A stretch of DNA of 35,394 nt. Source: Methanobacteriota archaeon. GTDB lineage: Archaea > Thermoplasmatota > Poseidoniia > Poseidoniales > Poseidoniaceae. A program made the position numbers and the translations under genes. Under the pieces are notes generated by a model. That model did not search any database, was not told the origin of the DNA, and saw only the letters and a program-made list of their open reading frames with translations. The stretch is taken from contig WTJK01000061.1 in assembly GCA_011524855.1 (NCBI GenBank), positions 1 through 35,394 of the forward strand, given 5' to 3'. Below, in pieces: positions 24,873 to 32,768 of the stretch; position 1 is the stretch's first letter, and every line of letters begins with the position of its first letter.

Positions 24873-26324
24873 ATGCACGAAATTGGGAGGGGTTCCACCC
24901 CACCAAGTGCCGAGGACGCGGAGGTGTTCTCGACGCTGCGTACGGTGGAGCCGAATGAACGGGTCACGATCCGCTTGGATGAGCACTCGCTTCAGTTGAC
25001 GGGGAGAAAAGGCAACAACGCCAATGTCCGCCTCGGTGCCATCGACCAAACCGTTCACCACTCCACCACCCTGATGCCAAATTGGACCATGGCCGTCGGC
25101 GCCGTCTGCTTGTGGATCGGCTATCGGGTCATGCTGGATCCGATGTTCCGTTTTGGCTTCGTGAGCTTTGGCGTGGCACTCATCGCAGCACGGTTGGTCA
25201 CGCGCAAGCCCACCGTGACCGTGACAACCACCACCGGCGATGCCTATGTTATGGTGGGGCGGGAACACGAACTGGCACGCCTTCAATTCATGCTGAACAA
25301 GGTGATGAGCGGCCTGCGCCTTCCGATCGCACGCCGCCAGTGGGACCGCCGTGAGCGTGCGCTGTTGAACGGCGCACTCCCCGACGAACTGGAAGCAGAG
25401 GAGCCCGTGGTGATTCATCATCCATCGTCGCTCACCACCCTGCTGCACGGTCAAGGCGAAGCCGTCGAGGCGCCCGAACCGGTGGAGGCAGAGGTTGAGG
25501 CTGAACCCGAATGGAAGCCCACGGACCCGCCCATGCCCTCCAACCCCTACCTGCCCGCAGACTCACCGGTCCACGCATTCCAGTTCCACCAGGAGACGGC
25601 AGGGTTCGAGCCAGGCCACCGGCCCGCACCAACGGGGCACCCGGTGCTGGTGACGGTGGCACCCCCCATGCACCAACCCACCAACACCGCCTCCCAAGAC
25701 GGCTTCATCCCCAATTTTTGGAACAGCAACCAGGTCCACATCCCGACCACGCCACCGCTGCCCACCGAAGAGGAACTCATCGAGCCCCTGCCAGATCGTG
25801 AACCGGGGCATGCGCAGGAAGATGTGGACGACGCAAACGTCGAGGAGGCCCCTGAAGCCGAGACGGTCCCTGTCAACATCGCACCGAAACTCAACCACAG
25901 CGTCAGCCCTGCACCCACAAGAAAATTGGTCAACAGGGCGCCAGGGAGGAGGAGTTCGTTCACACCCCGAAAGCCACGTGGCTTGGTGGTTCGCCACCCT
26001 CCCACACATGGGTTTGTCCGGGTCGCCACGGATGCCATCCAACATGTTCGAAACAGGTTCACTGGTCGGGAGTCGAGTCAAACCGAGGTTGAGTTGAGAA
26101 ACACGGCTCAGCGAACCAACATCGAGATGCAACAGCAGGGGATGTACGACAGCCTTCGCCCTCACATCAGCGACGAGGAACTGAATCGCCTGGAAGCCTA
26201 CGCCAACCGGCTCTCTGCTGCTCACGCGTCCGCCGAAGGCGGTTCGGTTGCCCTTGACGGGTTGTCGTTCAACGAGCTTCAATCCACGGTCAGTGAGGAC
26301 GAACCATCCTTGGGCGAGTGGTGA
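24873..26324 (+). CDS. Unknown membrane protein with long disordered cytoplasmic region
   Basis: ATG 24873 gives 483 residues; GTG 24858 is an alternative. An N-terminal soluble part (VEPNERVTIRLDEHSLQLTG) resembles the start of a bacterial-type PH domain. A hairpin of two membrane helices (NWTMAVGAVCLWIGYRVML and FGFVSFGVALIAARLV) and a second beta-rich part (KPTVTVTTTTGDAYVMVG) follow. Beyond about residue 180 the chain is low-complexity, rich in Pro, Glu and Ala, with a basic patch (RKLVNRAPGRRSSFTPRKPRG) and a helical end (ISDEELNRLEAYANRLSAAH). I do not recognise a family. The order suggests a membrane-bound scaffold. Its stop is 2 nt from the convergent kinase stop. Confidence 0.65.
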   Translation: MHEIGRGSTPPSAEDAEVFSTLRTVEPNERVTIRLDEHSLQLTGRKGNNANVRLGAIDQTVHHSTTLMPNWTMAVGAVCLWIGYRVMLDPMFRFGFVSFGVALIAARLVTRKPTVTVTTTTGDAYVMVGREHELARLQFMLNKVMSGLRLPIARRQWDRRERALLNGALPDELEAEEPVVIHHPSSLTTLLHGQGEAVEAPEPVEAEVEAEPEWKPTDPPMPSNPYLPADSPVHAFQFHQETAGFEPGHRPAPTGHPVLVTVAPPMHQPTNTASQDGFIPNFWNSNQVHIPTTPPLPTEEELIEPLPDREPGHAQEDVDDANVEEAPEAETVPVNIAPKLNHSVSPAPTRKLVNRAPGRRSSFTPRKPRGLVVRHPPTHGFVRVATDAIQHVRNRFTGRESSQTEVELRNTAQRTNIEMQQQGMYDSLRPHISDEELNRLEAYANRLSAAHASAEGGSVALDGLSFNELQSTVSEDEPSLGEW

Positions 26325-26326
26325 AA

Positions 26327-27259
26327 TCAGCTTCGCTGAGGCATCATCGCACGGTATGCAGCAAGCCTTGCTTCGTAGGCCTCCTCTGAAAGGGAAACCA
26401 GACCGCCCGTGCCGAAGGATTGGAGGGTGAAACTGGCCGTCACGTTGGCAGCTTCGAGGGCGGTGCCCAGCACCGATGGTGTCAATTGGCCACCGTTGGC
26501 CGCAACGTGCGCAGCGAGGGTGCCTGCAAAACTGTCGCCGCAGCCGGTCGGGTCCACCAGTTCGATGGCAGGGAAGGCAGGCAGGGCCAACCACGAACCT
26601 TCATGCAAGGCAAGCACGCCGTGTTCACCTCGCTTGACAACCAGGGTGCTGGTTGACGTCATGTCTGCCAATGCCATCATGGCGCGTGGCAGGTGATCGT
26701 CACCCGTCAACATCCGTGCTTCTCCGTCGTTGATGATGACCAGGTCAGCTCGCTCCATGGCTGAGAGCAACTCGTCGCGAGCGATGGTGATCCAGAGGTT
26801 CATCGAATCCAACATGGTGATCCCATCGGCATCCGTTTGGTCCATCACTTGATGCTGCAAGGCTGGATGGAGATTCGCACAGAACAGCACCTTGGGTTGA
26901 GCGATGCTCGCTGGGACGCGAGGCTGAAAATGTTCGAACACGTTCAGGTGGGTGGCTTTTGTTTCTGCCTCACCCATGCTCCCGGCGTATCCACCCTCCC
27001 ATCGGAAAGTTGAGCCGGGTACCGTCTCCAAACCGGTCAAATCCAATCCAGCGCTGTGGAGCACATCACGATCGGCATCTGCAAAATCTTCACCAACCAC
27101 GCCAACAATGGCCGCCGGTGAGTCCATGCCGAGCCGCCTCAGGTGAAATTGGCACGCCAGCCCTCCGTACGTGGCCGAGCCTCCCAACGCGTTGGTCACG
27201 GCACCCGCAGGTGTTTCGATGCTGTCGTACGCTAAACTACCAACGATGAGAACCGCCAT
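26327..27259 (-). CDS. PfkB-family carbohydrate/nucleoside kinase
   Basis: The 310-residue ribokinase-like protein starts at ATG 27259. The family signatures are present: an N-terminal strand LIVGSLAYD, NALGGSATYGG with the sugar-binding Gly pair, and near the C terminus VDPTGCGDSFAGTLAAH, which contains the anion hole and the catalytic Asp of GxGD. ADLVIINDGEARMLTG fits the conserved NxxE motif region. PfkB enzymes phosphorylate sugars, nucleosides or related alcohols; the substrate cannot be told from the sequence. It follows the biotin carboxylase gene by 44 nt on the same strand and may be its operon partner. Confidence 0.88.
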   Translation of the reverse strand: MAVLIVGSLAYDSIETPAGAVTNALGGSATYGGLACQFHLRRLGMDSPAAIVGVVGEDFADADRDVLHSAGLDLTGLETVPGSTFRWEGGYAGSMGEAETKATHLNVFEHFQPRVPASIAQPKVLFCANLHPALQHQVMDQTDADGITMLDSMNLWITIARDELLSAMERADLVIINDGEARMLTGDDHLPRAMMALADMTSTSTLVVKRGEHGVLALHEGSWLALPAFPAIELVDPTGCGDSFAGTLAAHVAANGGQLTPSVLGTALEAANVTASFTLQSFGTGGLVSLSEEAYEARLAAYRAMMPQRS

Positions 27260-27303
27260 GCCCTGCTCAAGTGGGAGGGGTTCAAGGTTCTACCTCACGC
27301 CGT

Positions 27304-28644
27304 TTATCCAAGCAATTCCTGGTGCATGTCGATGTACTGGATGGTGATGTCTCCGTTGATGAAATCTGTTTCATCCATGATGCGGCGATGAAGCGGAATC
27401 AAATGCTCCACCCCGGTGATGATGGTTTCATCGAGGGCGGTGCGCATGCGGCGGACAGCGTCCTCACGATCGCGCCCCCACACCAGCAACTTTGCCAGCA
27501 ACGAGTCGAAACATCCCGGCATTTCGTACCCGGGGTGAGCATGAGTGTCGCATCGGACACCGAAGCCGCTGGGGAAATGGCATTCCCACAAACGACCTGG
27601 ACTGGGGACGAAGGCTCGCGGGTCCTCTGCGTTGAGGCGGCATTGAATGGCATGCCCTCGCCAGCGAATGTCCTCTTGAGCCAGCGGCAAGGCTTCACCT
27701 TGCGCCACACGGATGCCAAGTTCCACGAGGTTGTGACCGGTGATCAGTTCCGTCACGGTGTGCTCAACCTGAACCCGTGGATTGACCTCGAGGAAATAGA
27801 AATCCCCGTTTGCATCTCGGAGGAATTCGAAGGTGGCGAGGCCCTTGTAGCCCACAGCCTCTGCACCACGGCAGACCAAGGAGCCGATTTCCTCCCGCTT
27901 GGCATCGGTCAACCACGGCCCTTCCTCGACGAGCTTTTGGTGACGGCGTTGGATCGAGCAAAACCGTTCGCCGAAGTGAATCGCCTTCTTCCCGTCCGCC
28001 AAGACTTGAAACTCAACGTGCTGGGCGCCTTGGATGTACTTCTCAACAAACACCCGGTCATCGCCAAACGCCGATTTGGCCCGTGACTGGCAGAGTTTGA
28101 GGGCGCCTTCGAATTCATCGGCTTGGTGCACGATTTGCATACCGATGCCACCACCGCCAGCGGCCGCCTTGATGATGACGGGGTAACCGATTTCATCGGC
28201 GAGCGCACTCGCCACGTCCGCACTGGCGATGGGTTCGGACGACCCTTTGGCCGTCGGCAGACCGGCGGCCTCCATGGCAGCGCGAGCCTGGATTTTATCA
28301 CCCAAGAGCGTGATCACGTCCGACGAAGGACCGATGAACGTGATGCCCTCCTCTTCCAAACGAGCCACGAAGGCGGCGTTTTCAGCGAGGAAGCCGTACC
28401 CGGGGTGGACGGCGTCGCATTCCAATTCCTTGGCAGCCGTGATGACGGCTTCGATGTCGAGGTAGGAATCCAACGGGTTGGTGCGGTAGTTGGCGTACGC
28501 CACGTCCGCCATGCGCACCGGCAACGACAACCGGTCTTCTCGGCCGTGAATGATGGCTGCTTCAATGCCCATGTCGCGCAACGTTCGGAGAATGCGCAAG
28601 GCGATTTCACCGCGGTTGGCAATCAGAACCCGCTTGAACGTCAT
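27304..28644 (-). CDS. accC: Biotin carboxylase subunit of an acyl-CoA carboxylase
   Basis: ATG 28644 behind GAGGATG gives 446 residues, the normal size for a stand-alone AccC. The protein has the biotin carboxylase start (KRVLIANRGEIALRILRT), HPGYGFLAENAAFV, the ATP-grasp glycine loop KAAAGGGGIGM, FGERFCSIQRRHQKL, and EVNPRVQVEHTVTE with catalytic and metal-binding residues. It carboxylates biotin on a carrier protein using ATP and bicarbonate, the first half of malonyl-CoA or propionyl-CoA formation. No biotin carrier or carboxyltransferase gene is visible here, so partners must be elsewhere. It lies just downstream of a fatty acid hydroxylase-family gene on the same strand, and could supply malonyl-CoA to the synthase in this window. 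Confidence 0.92.
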   Translation of the reverse strand: MTFKRVLIANRGEIALRILRTLRDMGIEAAIIHGREDRLSLPVRMADVAYANYRTNPLDSYLDIEAVITAAKELECDAVHPGYGFLAENAAFVARLEEEGITFIGPSSDVITLLGDKIQARAAMEAAGLPTAKGSSEPIASADVASALADEIGYPVIIKAAAGGGGIGMQIVHQADEFEGALKLCQSRAKSAFGDDRVFVEKYIQGAQHVEFQVLADGKKAIHFGERFCSIQRRHQKLVEEGPWLTDAKREEIGSLVCRGAEAVGYKGLATFEFLRDANGDFYFLEVNPRVQVEHTVTELITGHNLVELGIRVAQGEALPLAQEDIRWRGHAIQCRLNAEDPRAFVPSPGRLWECHFPSGFGVRCDTHAHPGYEMPGCFDSLLAKLLVWGRDREDAVRRMRTALDETIITGVEHLIPLHRRIMDETDFINGDITIQYIDMHQELLG

Positions 28645-28707
28645 GCATCCTCGGCAACCGAAGCCATCTATGAGCAAAGCGGTGCCGAAGGACGAAGGGA
28701 CGGCGAT

Positions 28708-29775
28708 TCAAACCGGAGGGAGGTCCACCGGTTCAGAGTGGTTGGTGCGTTGTTGCACACGCTCGACGGCACGCTCAAACGGTTCACCGCGTGGCCGGAA
28801 CATCGAACGACGCATCATGCCCAAGATGCCCCAAAGGCCGCCCACCATGGCCTTGAAACTCCGGAACGGATGACGGAGGAACCTCAGAGGGTTGCCCATG
28901 CCCTCCAGGGGGTACCGAAGTTGCTCCATCATCGTCATCGGAATGGGCTCGTCGATCCCGTACACGGTGGGACGCTTGTCTTTGGGCATGTAATAGGTGC
29001 CGAAGACGATGTCCCACAGCGGCAGGAAGGTGGAGTAGTTGCACCAGATGGCTTCCTCTTCGTTGGCATGGTGCCAGTGGTGGAATTCAGGCGTCATGAT
29101 GAGGCGGGAGAGGGGCCGAAGGCGCAACCGAACGTTGGCATGAAGGAACAGCCCCAACACGATCTGCACCACCGCAATGGCCCCGGAGAATTCGGGGCTG
29201 AAACCTGCGGCGATGAGGAAGAAGAAGGCCGGCGCGATCAGCGTGCCGTCGAAGGGATGTGCGCGAAAGCCACTCACCCAATCCATGTCCTCGGGCGAGT
29301 GGTGAACAGCGTGGAAGCGCCATAATTGAGGGACTTCGTGGTACCAACGGTGAGTCCAGTAGCCGGCAAGGTCAAACAACGCGACACCGACCAGCAGCAA
29401 ATACGGCTCCGGAATGGATTGGATGTACGGCCTCAGCAACAACCCCGGCAACCAAGCGAAGCTGAGGACACCCACGAGCACGGCAGCCACCAAACCCGCC
29501 CCTTGGAGAATCGGTGAAGCGATGGCGTAGCCGATGTCGAGATCGAGGTGCGGGCGTCTGAACCCTTGATGAGGATGGCGAGGAAAAAGCCGCTCAAACG
29601 GCACGACAAGAACGAACAGAGCAATCACAGCACTGAGTCCTTCCTGGTCGTAGAGGTAGGCCACACCCGCCAGCGTCAAGGCCATGATGCGCAAGACAAT
29701 GGCACGGGGCCAACCCCCGACCGGCGGCAAGCGTGGTGCTTCAGGCACCTCGCGCTTGGCCTCTTCGCCGTCCAT
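28708..29775 (-). CDS. Fatty acid hydroxylase / sterol desaturase superfamily membrane enzyme
   Basis: ATG 29775 gives 355 residues. It has hydrophobic segments around 28-60, 83-117, 125-140 and 176-212. The di-iron histidine clusters of the family are present: HRWYH (His142, His146), HAVHH (His155, His158, His159) and HHWHH (His232-236), with further His at 173 and 212. Family members use O2 and a di-iron centre to hydroxylate or desaturate acyl chains, sterols or carotenoids. Substrate is unknown. The gene precedes the biotin carboxylase by 63 nt, and with the synthase and thioesterase it adds to the lipid theme. No Shine-Dalgarno site precedes the ATG; a TATA-like box lies about 23 nt upstream, suggesting a leaderless mRNA. 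Confidence 0.87.
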   Translation of the reverse strand: MDGEEAKREVPEAPRLPPVGGWPRAIVLRIMALTLAGVAYLYDQEGLSAVIALFVLVVPFERLFPRHPHQGFRRPHLDLDIGYAIASPILQGAGLVAAVLVGVLSFAWLPGLLLRPYIQSIPEPYLLLVGVALFDLAGYWTHRWYHEVPQLWRFHAVHHSPEDMDWVSGFRAHPFDGTLIAPAFFFLIAAGFSPEFSGAIAVVQIVLGLFLHANVRLRLRPLSRLIMTPEFHHWHHANEEEAIWCNYSTFLPLWDIVFGTYYMPKDKRPTVYGIDEPIPMTMMEQLRYPLEGMGNPLRFLRHPFRSFKAMVGGLWGILGMMRRSMFRPRGEPFERAVERVQQRTNHSEPVDLPPV

Positions 29776-29794
29776 GGCCCGTGGTGACGCTGGA

Positions 29795-29802
29795 CCTATA
29801 CG
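29795..29802 (-). promoter_or_regulatory. Candidate TATA box of the hydroxylase-carboxylase-kinase operon
   Basis: CGTATAGG on the minus strand is centred about 23 nt before ATG 29775, a spacing consistent with a leaderless archaeal transcript. There is no competing Shine-Dalgarno site. Confidence 0.4.
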
Positions 29803-29892
29803 GTTCTTCGCGTCACTTGATTGCCGGGCAGGGTGTCGGAAAGAGGAGGTTTATCGCGCCCAAATGCCGGATTCTTGAAAGGAATTCGGCGA

Positions 29893-30399
29893 ATGCGCCC
29901 GAAACTTGATATCCATCCACGGCGATGGATTTGCATGAGCGGAACGGCACCATCCGGCCGAGAGCGGCTGGCAGAACTTGCTGGACGGGATTTGAACAAC
30001 GACGGCGTGGTGATCAACCTCGTCGTCTGCGGCCATTCCAAATTTTACGACGCTGCCTTCGTCGAGCACGAACTTGAGATGTGGATCAAATACAACGGGT
30101 ACCCGGACGTGGTCATCCTCGGCGGCGCAAGCGGTGTGGATTTCCTCGTGGAGCGATGGGCCACCAACAATCACGTCCCTGTGGCGGTCTTCACCGAGGC
30201 ATGGGAGCAACCACGACCCGAACACGAGGAAGATTCGGGACGGCCGGAGGCAAGGCACGACCTCGGAACACAAATGTTGGAACATGCAACCCACCTGCTG
30301 GCGTTTCCCGGACCCAAGTCGGTGTGGACCCGTCGCATGATGGAGATGGGGCGAGAAGCCGCCATCCAGGTGGTGGCCATCGAATTGCCGGTGACGTGA
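29893..30399 (+). CDS. SLOG/DUF2493-type Rossmann-fold protein
   Basis: The start is uncertain: ATG 29893 (168 residues) or ATG 29935 (154 residues); an in-frame frame extends to 29821 but nothing supports it. The core INLVVCGHSKFYDAAFVEHELEMW ... DVVILGGASGVDFLVERWA ... HVPVAVFTEAWEQ matches the YspA/DUF2493 branch of the SLOG superfamily, with its strand-G-x-R/H-x-F-x-D start and GGAxGVD nucleotide-binding loop. The later HATHLLAFPGPKSVWTRRMMEMG is the expected second nucleotide-contact segment. SLOG proteins bind nucleotides or their derivatives; the ligand here is unknown. It is convergent with the flavoreductase: the two stops are adjacent. Confidence 0.75.
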   Translation: MRPKLDIHPRRWICMSGTAPSGRERLAELAGRDLNNDGVVINLVVCGHSKFYDAAFVEHELEMWIKYNGYPDVVILGGASGVDFLVERWATNNHVPVAVFTEAWEQPRPEHEEDSGRPEARHDLGTQMLEHATHLLAFPGPKSVWTRRMMEMGREAAIQVVAIELPVT

Positions 30400-31653
30400 T
30401 CAGTACACGTCGCGCAGGTACCGCTTCTGCTCCCGCATCATGGTTTTCTCAATGAAGTGCGTAGCATCGGCTTCACTCATGCCGCCGTGCTCGATGGCGA
30501 TGTCAATCAGGGCTCGGTGGACGTCCTTGGCCATGTACTGCTTGTCGCCGCAAATGTAGAAGTAGGCCCCGTTTTCGAACCATTCCCATACCTCTTTGCC
30601 GTGCTCCTTCAACCGGTGCTGGACGTAGATTTTCTCCTCTTGGTCGCGAGACCAAGCGGTGGTGAACTTGTAGAGATGACCCTCATCAACCCATCCCTCG
30701 ATGGTGTCCTTGTAGTAGAACTCGGTGGATGCGGATTGGTCGCCAAAGAAGAGCCAGTTCCGCCCTTTGCCACCGTCATGCACGCGCTGTTCCATGAAGG
30801 CACGGAAGGGTGCGATGCCGGTGCCGGGCCCGACCATGATGATGTCGATGTCCTTGTCTTCGGGGAGAACGAACGATTTGGTGGGCGACATGAACACACC
30901 GATGGGGGCGCCCGAGGTGTTGATCTCGTCGGCCATGAACTGCGTGCACAAACCGCCACGCGCCCTGCCGTTGTATTCGAAACGGACGATGCCGACCGTG
31001 AGTTCAACAAAGCCGGGGTGGGCGTCGTGGGAGGAAGCGATGGAGTACAGGCGTGGCTTGAGTTTGTCCGCCAGTTCCATGAACTCTTCAATGGTGTACT
31101 TGACCTCGAATTCCCGCATGATGTCCACGTAATCGCGAGTCCAAAGGTAGTCTTCCACTGCTTTCACATCGGCGTTGATAGCCTCAACCTGAGCAGCAGG
31201 GTCGTTGGAAGGTACGGAGGCTTTGAGGCCGGTGGGACGAGCATCATCGTCCGAAGCGTTCCAAGCGTCGTCATTGCGTTGGCGCGATACAAAGGCCATC
31301 GAGATGTTCATGCCGGTGGAAACCACCTTGCTGGCGAGGGATTTGACGAACTTCTTGTTGGCCATGTGGACTTCGAAATCCTTCTTCAGTGCGTCGTACA
31401 GGGTGCGCTCGCCCTTGTGGGTGGTCACGGTTTGGTCGCGGTCCCAACCTTGGACCTCGATGAGCTCGTCGACGATGTGGGGTGGGTTTTCAGCGATGAC
31501 GCCCAAGGCATCGCCCACTTTGTAGTCCAACCCCGAATCGCCCAGGTCGAACACGATGTGACGGGTCTCCTTACGAGAGCCCTCGCCGTTGAGGATGTAA
31601 TTCTCTGTGATGCTCGTCATGTAGGGGTTTTTTGCCGACCATTGTTCCGCCAT
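30400..31653 (-). CDS. NADPH flavoreductase, CysJ/cytochrome P450 reductase-like, without FMN domain
   Basis: ATG 31653 behind AGGTGA (31659-31664) gives 417 residues. It corresponds to the FAD/NADPH half of sulfite reductase flavoprotein: KVGDALGVIAENP, the FAD-binding RLYSIASS (201-208), GLCTQFMAD (234-242), the NADPH-binding VGPGTGIAPFRAF (274-286), WLFFGDQ, YICGDKQYMAKDV, and a C terminus KRYLRDVY whose final Tyr would stack on FAD. The N-terminal flavodoxin-like domain is absent, so electrons must pass to a separate partner such as a flavodoxin or ferredoxin. No sulfite reductase haemoprotein gene is in view. The hydroxylase 0.6 kb away is a conceivable electron acceptor, but that is speculation. 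Confidence 0.87.
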   Translation of the reverse strand: MAEQWSAKNPYMTSITENYILNGEGSRKETRHIVFDLGDSGLDYKVGDALGVIAENPPHIVDELIEVQGWDRDQTVTTHKGERTLYDALKKDFEVHMANKKFVKSLASKVVSTGMNISMAFVSRQRNDDAWNASDDDARPTGLKASVPSNDPAAQVEAINADVKAVEDYLWTRDYVDIMREFEVKYTIEEFMELADKLKPRLYSIASSHDAHPGFVELTVGIVRFEYNGRARGGLCTQFMADEINTSGAPIGVFMSPTKSFVLPEDKDIDIIMVGPGTGIAPFRAFMEQRVHDGGKGRNWLFFGDQSASTEFYYKDTIEGWVDEGHLYKFTTAWSRDQEEKIYVQHRLKEHGKEVWEWFENGAYFYICGDKQYMAKDVHRALIDIAIEHGGMSEADATHFIEKTMMREQKRYLRDVY

Positions 31654-31658
31654 TTACT

Positions 31659-31664
31659 TCACCT
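31659..31664 (-). promoter_or_regulatory. Shine-Dalgarno site of the flavoreductase gene
   Basis: AGGTGA on the minus strand lies 5 nt before ATG 31653, the consensus archaeal form and spacing, and fixes the start. Confidence 0.7.
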
Positions 31665-31706
31665 CAATCCGTACGGTGTCGGATGGTTTTGGGCACCTGC
31701 GCAGGC

Positions 31707-31714
31707 TATATCAT
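31707..31714. promoter_or_regulatory. TATA-like element between divergent flavoreductase and MBL genes
   Basis: TATATCAT sits in the 127-nt gap between the two divergent genes, about 55 nt from the flavoreductase ATG and 70 nt from the MBL ATG. It could serve the flavoreductase, which has a 5' leader with a Shine-Dalgarno site. Based on composition only. Confidence 0.3.
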
Positions 31715-31780
31715 CGTTGGTATGAAGTCGCATCGCCCGCCACCGGTGGCAACATGTAGTGGGGTGGGCTCAGGCAGGAC

Positions 31781-32575
31781 ATGACCCACGCCGTCACCAT
31801 GTTGGGCACCGGCAACGCCTTTCTTCCCCACGGCCGGATGCACTCTCTGGCGATGTTCGATGGCACCCACCTCATCGATGCACCCCCTACCGCGCTCATC
31901 GCTTTGCGCCATCACGGCATCAACGTCGCCGAGGTCCGAACGATCTTCGTGACCCACGTCCACGGCGACCACGTGTTCGGCTTTCCGTTTTTACTCCTTG
32001 AACGGAAATACATCTCCGACCGAGACGGCAAACGACCGCTCCGGGTCGTGACCACACCGTTTGGCAAAGCCCGGTTGGAACACTTGTGCGACCTGGCGTT
32101 CCCAGGTTCGCTGTCGGATGCCTTGGAGCGCATTGAATGGTGCTTGAGCGATGTTGGCGAATGCGATGACGGCTGGCGCTGGGAACGGTTTGAGGTTCAC
32201 CACGACGATGCGGTTGAACCGTTTGGTTACCGGTTTGAGCATCCCTCGGGAGCCAACTTTGTGCACAGCGGGGATTCGGGCCCTTGTGACACGCTGTTGG
32301 AGGCCATGCAGCGCTCGGACCTTACCGTCTTGGAGATGGGGTTCCCTGATTGGGTGCCGTCCACGCACCACCACAAGCCGAAAGACGTCACTGCTGTGGC
32401 GAACGTCGTCAACACACCGATCGGCATCACCCACACCTACGTCGATGCGCCGTCGGCGTTTCCACCGCTGCTGGAACGAGGCGACTGGCAACATCCCGAA
32501 CACGTCGTTCATCTCCTCGACGGGGACCGGTGGATATGGTCGGAAGGGCGTTGGGACCACCTCCGCAACACGTGA
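31781..32575 (+). CDS. Metallo-beta-lactamase-fold hydrolase, RNase Z-like
   Basis: ATG 31781 gives 264 residues. The N terminus VTMLGTGNAFLPHGRMHS resembles the opening strand and turn of RNase Z/ElaC-type proteins. The metal site is THVHGDHVFGFPFLL (HxHxDH), followed by VHSGDSGPCD (bridging Asp) and late His-containing segments (STHHHKP, ITHTYVD). It is smaller than typical tRNase Z, and the flexible arm is not obvious, so a phosphodiesterase of another kind is possible. No Shine-Dalgarno site is evident. Its stop is followed by a T tract and then the Orc1/Cdc6 upstream region. Confidence 0.8.
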   Translation: MTHAVTMLGTGNAFLPHGRMHSLAMFDGTHLIDAPPTALIALRHHGINVAEVRTIFVTHVHGDHVFGFPFLLLERKYISDRDGKRPLRVVTTPFGKARLEHLCDLAFPGSLSDALERIEWCLSDVGECDDGWRWERFEVHHDDAVEPFGYRFEHPSGANFVHSGDSGPCDTLLEAMQRSDLTVLEMGFPDWVPSTHHHKPKDVTAVANVVNTPIGITHTYVDAPSAFPPLLERGDWQHPEHVVHLLDGDRWIWSEGRWDHLRNT

Positions 32576-32577
32576 TA

Positions 32578-32584
32578 TTTTTTT
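32578..32584 (+). terminator. T7 tract after the MBL gene, candidate archaeal terminator
   Basis: A run of seven T begins 3 nt after the TGA at 32573-32575, followed by more T-rich sequence. Archaeal RNA polymerase terminates intrinsically at such tracts without needing a stem-loop. Confidence 0.45.
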
Positions 32585-32768
32585 CACCAAACCGTTGTTT
32601 TCGTTCTTGTACTCGATATTAATTTTCGTTGTATAAATAGAGGAAATCTCGCCACGCCAATTCTCGTTTGGGACATCACTATAAGGGGGTCTCGGACTTC
32701 GTATAATCACGGCGTTCAATCGCCACAGGAACCCCCCCGACCGCCTTCACCAAAACGAGTTGATTCAC
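32585..32768. other. Candidate replication origin upstream of orc1/cdc6
   Basis: This is the largest and most AT-rich intergenic stretch in the window, directly upstream of an initiator gene, the usual place for an archaeal origin. It holds an AT-rich core (about 32595-32645), an 8-mer TTTTCGTT repeated at 32598 and 32623, and two G/C tracts facing each other: AAGGGGGT (32683-32690) and ACCCCCCC (32731-32738). Origin recognition boxes in archaea carry such G tracts and often lie inverted around the unwinding region. No full origin box consensus was recognised, so this rests mainly on position. Confidence 0.4.
32631..32640 (+). promoter_or_regulatory. TATA box candidates for orc1/cdc6
   Basis: GTATAAATAG (32631-32640) is the best TATA match in the window; a second, GTATAATC, lies at 32701-32708. 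Either could drive the gene with a leader of roughly 40-110 nt. Two promoters, or one promoter plus an origin element, are both possible. Confidence 0.45.

Noticed and set aside
30457-31725. Open frame of 422 codons on the plus strand opposite the flavoreductase gene
   Set aside because: The minus-strand product has a full set of FAD and NADPH motifs; the plus-strand translation is a Val/Gly/His-rich shadow.
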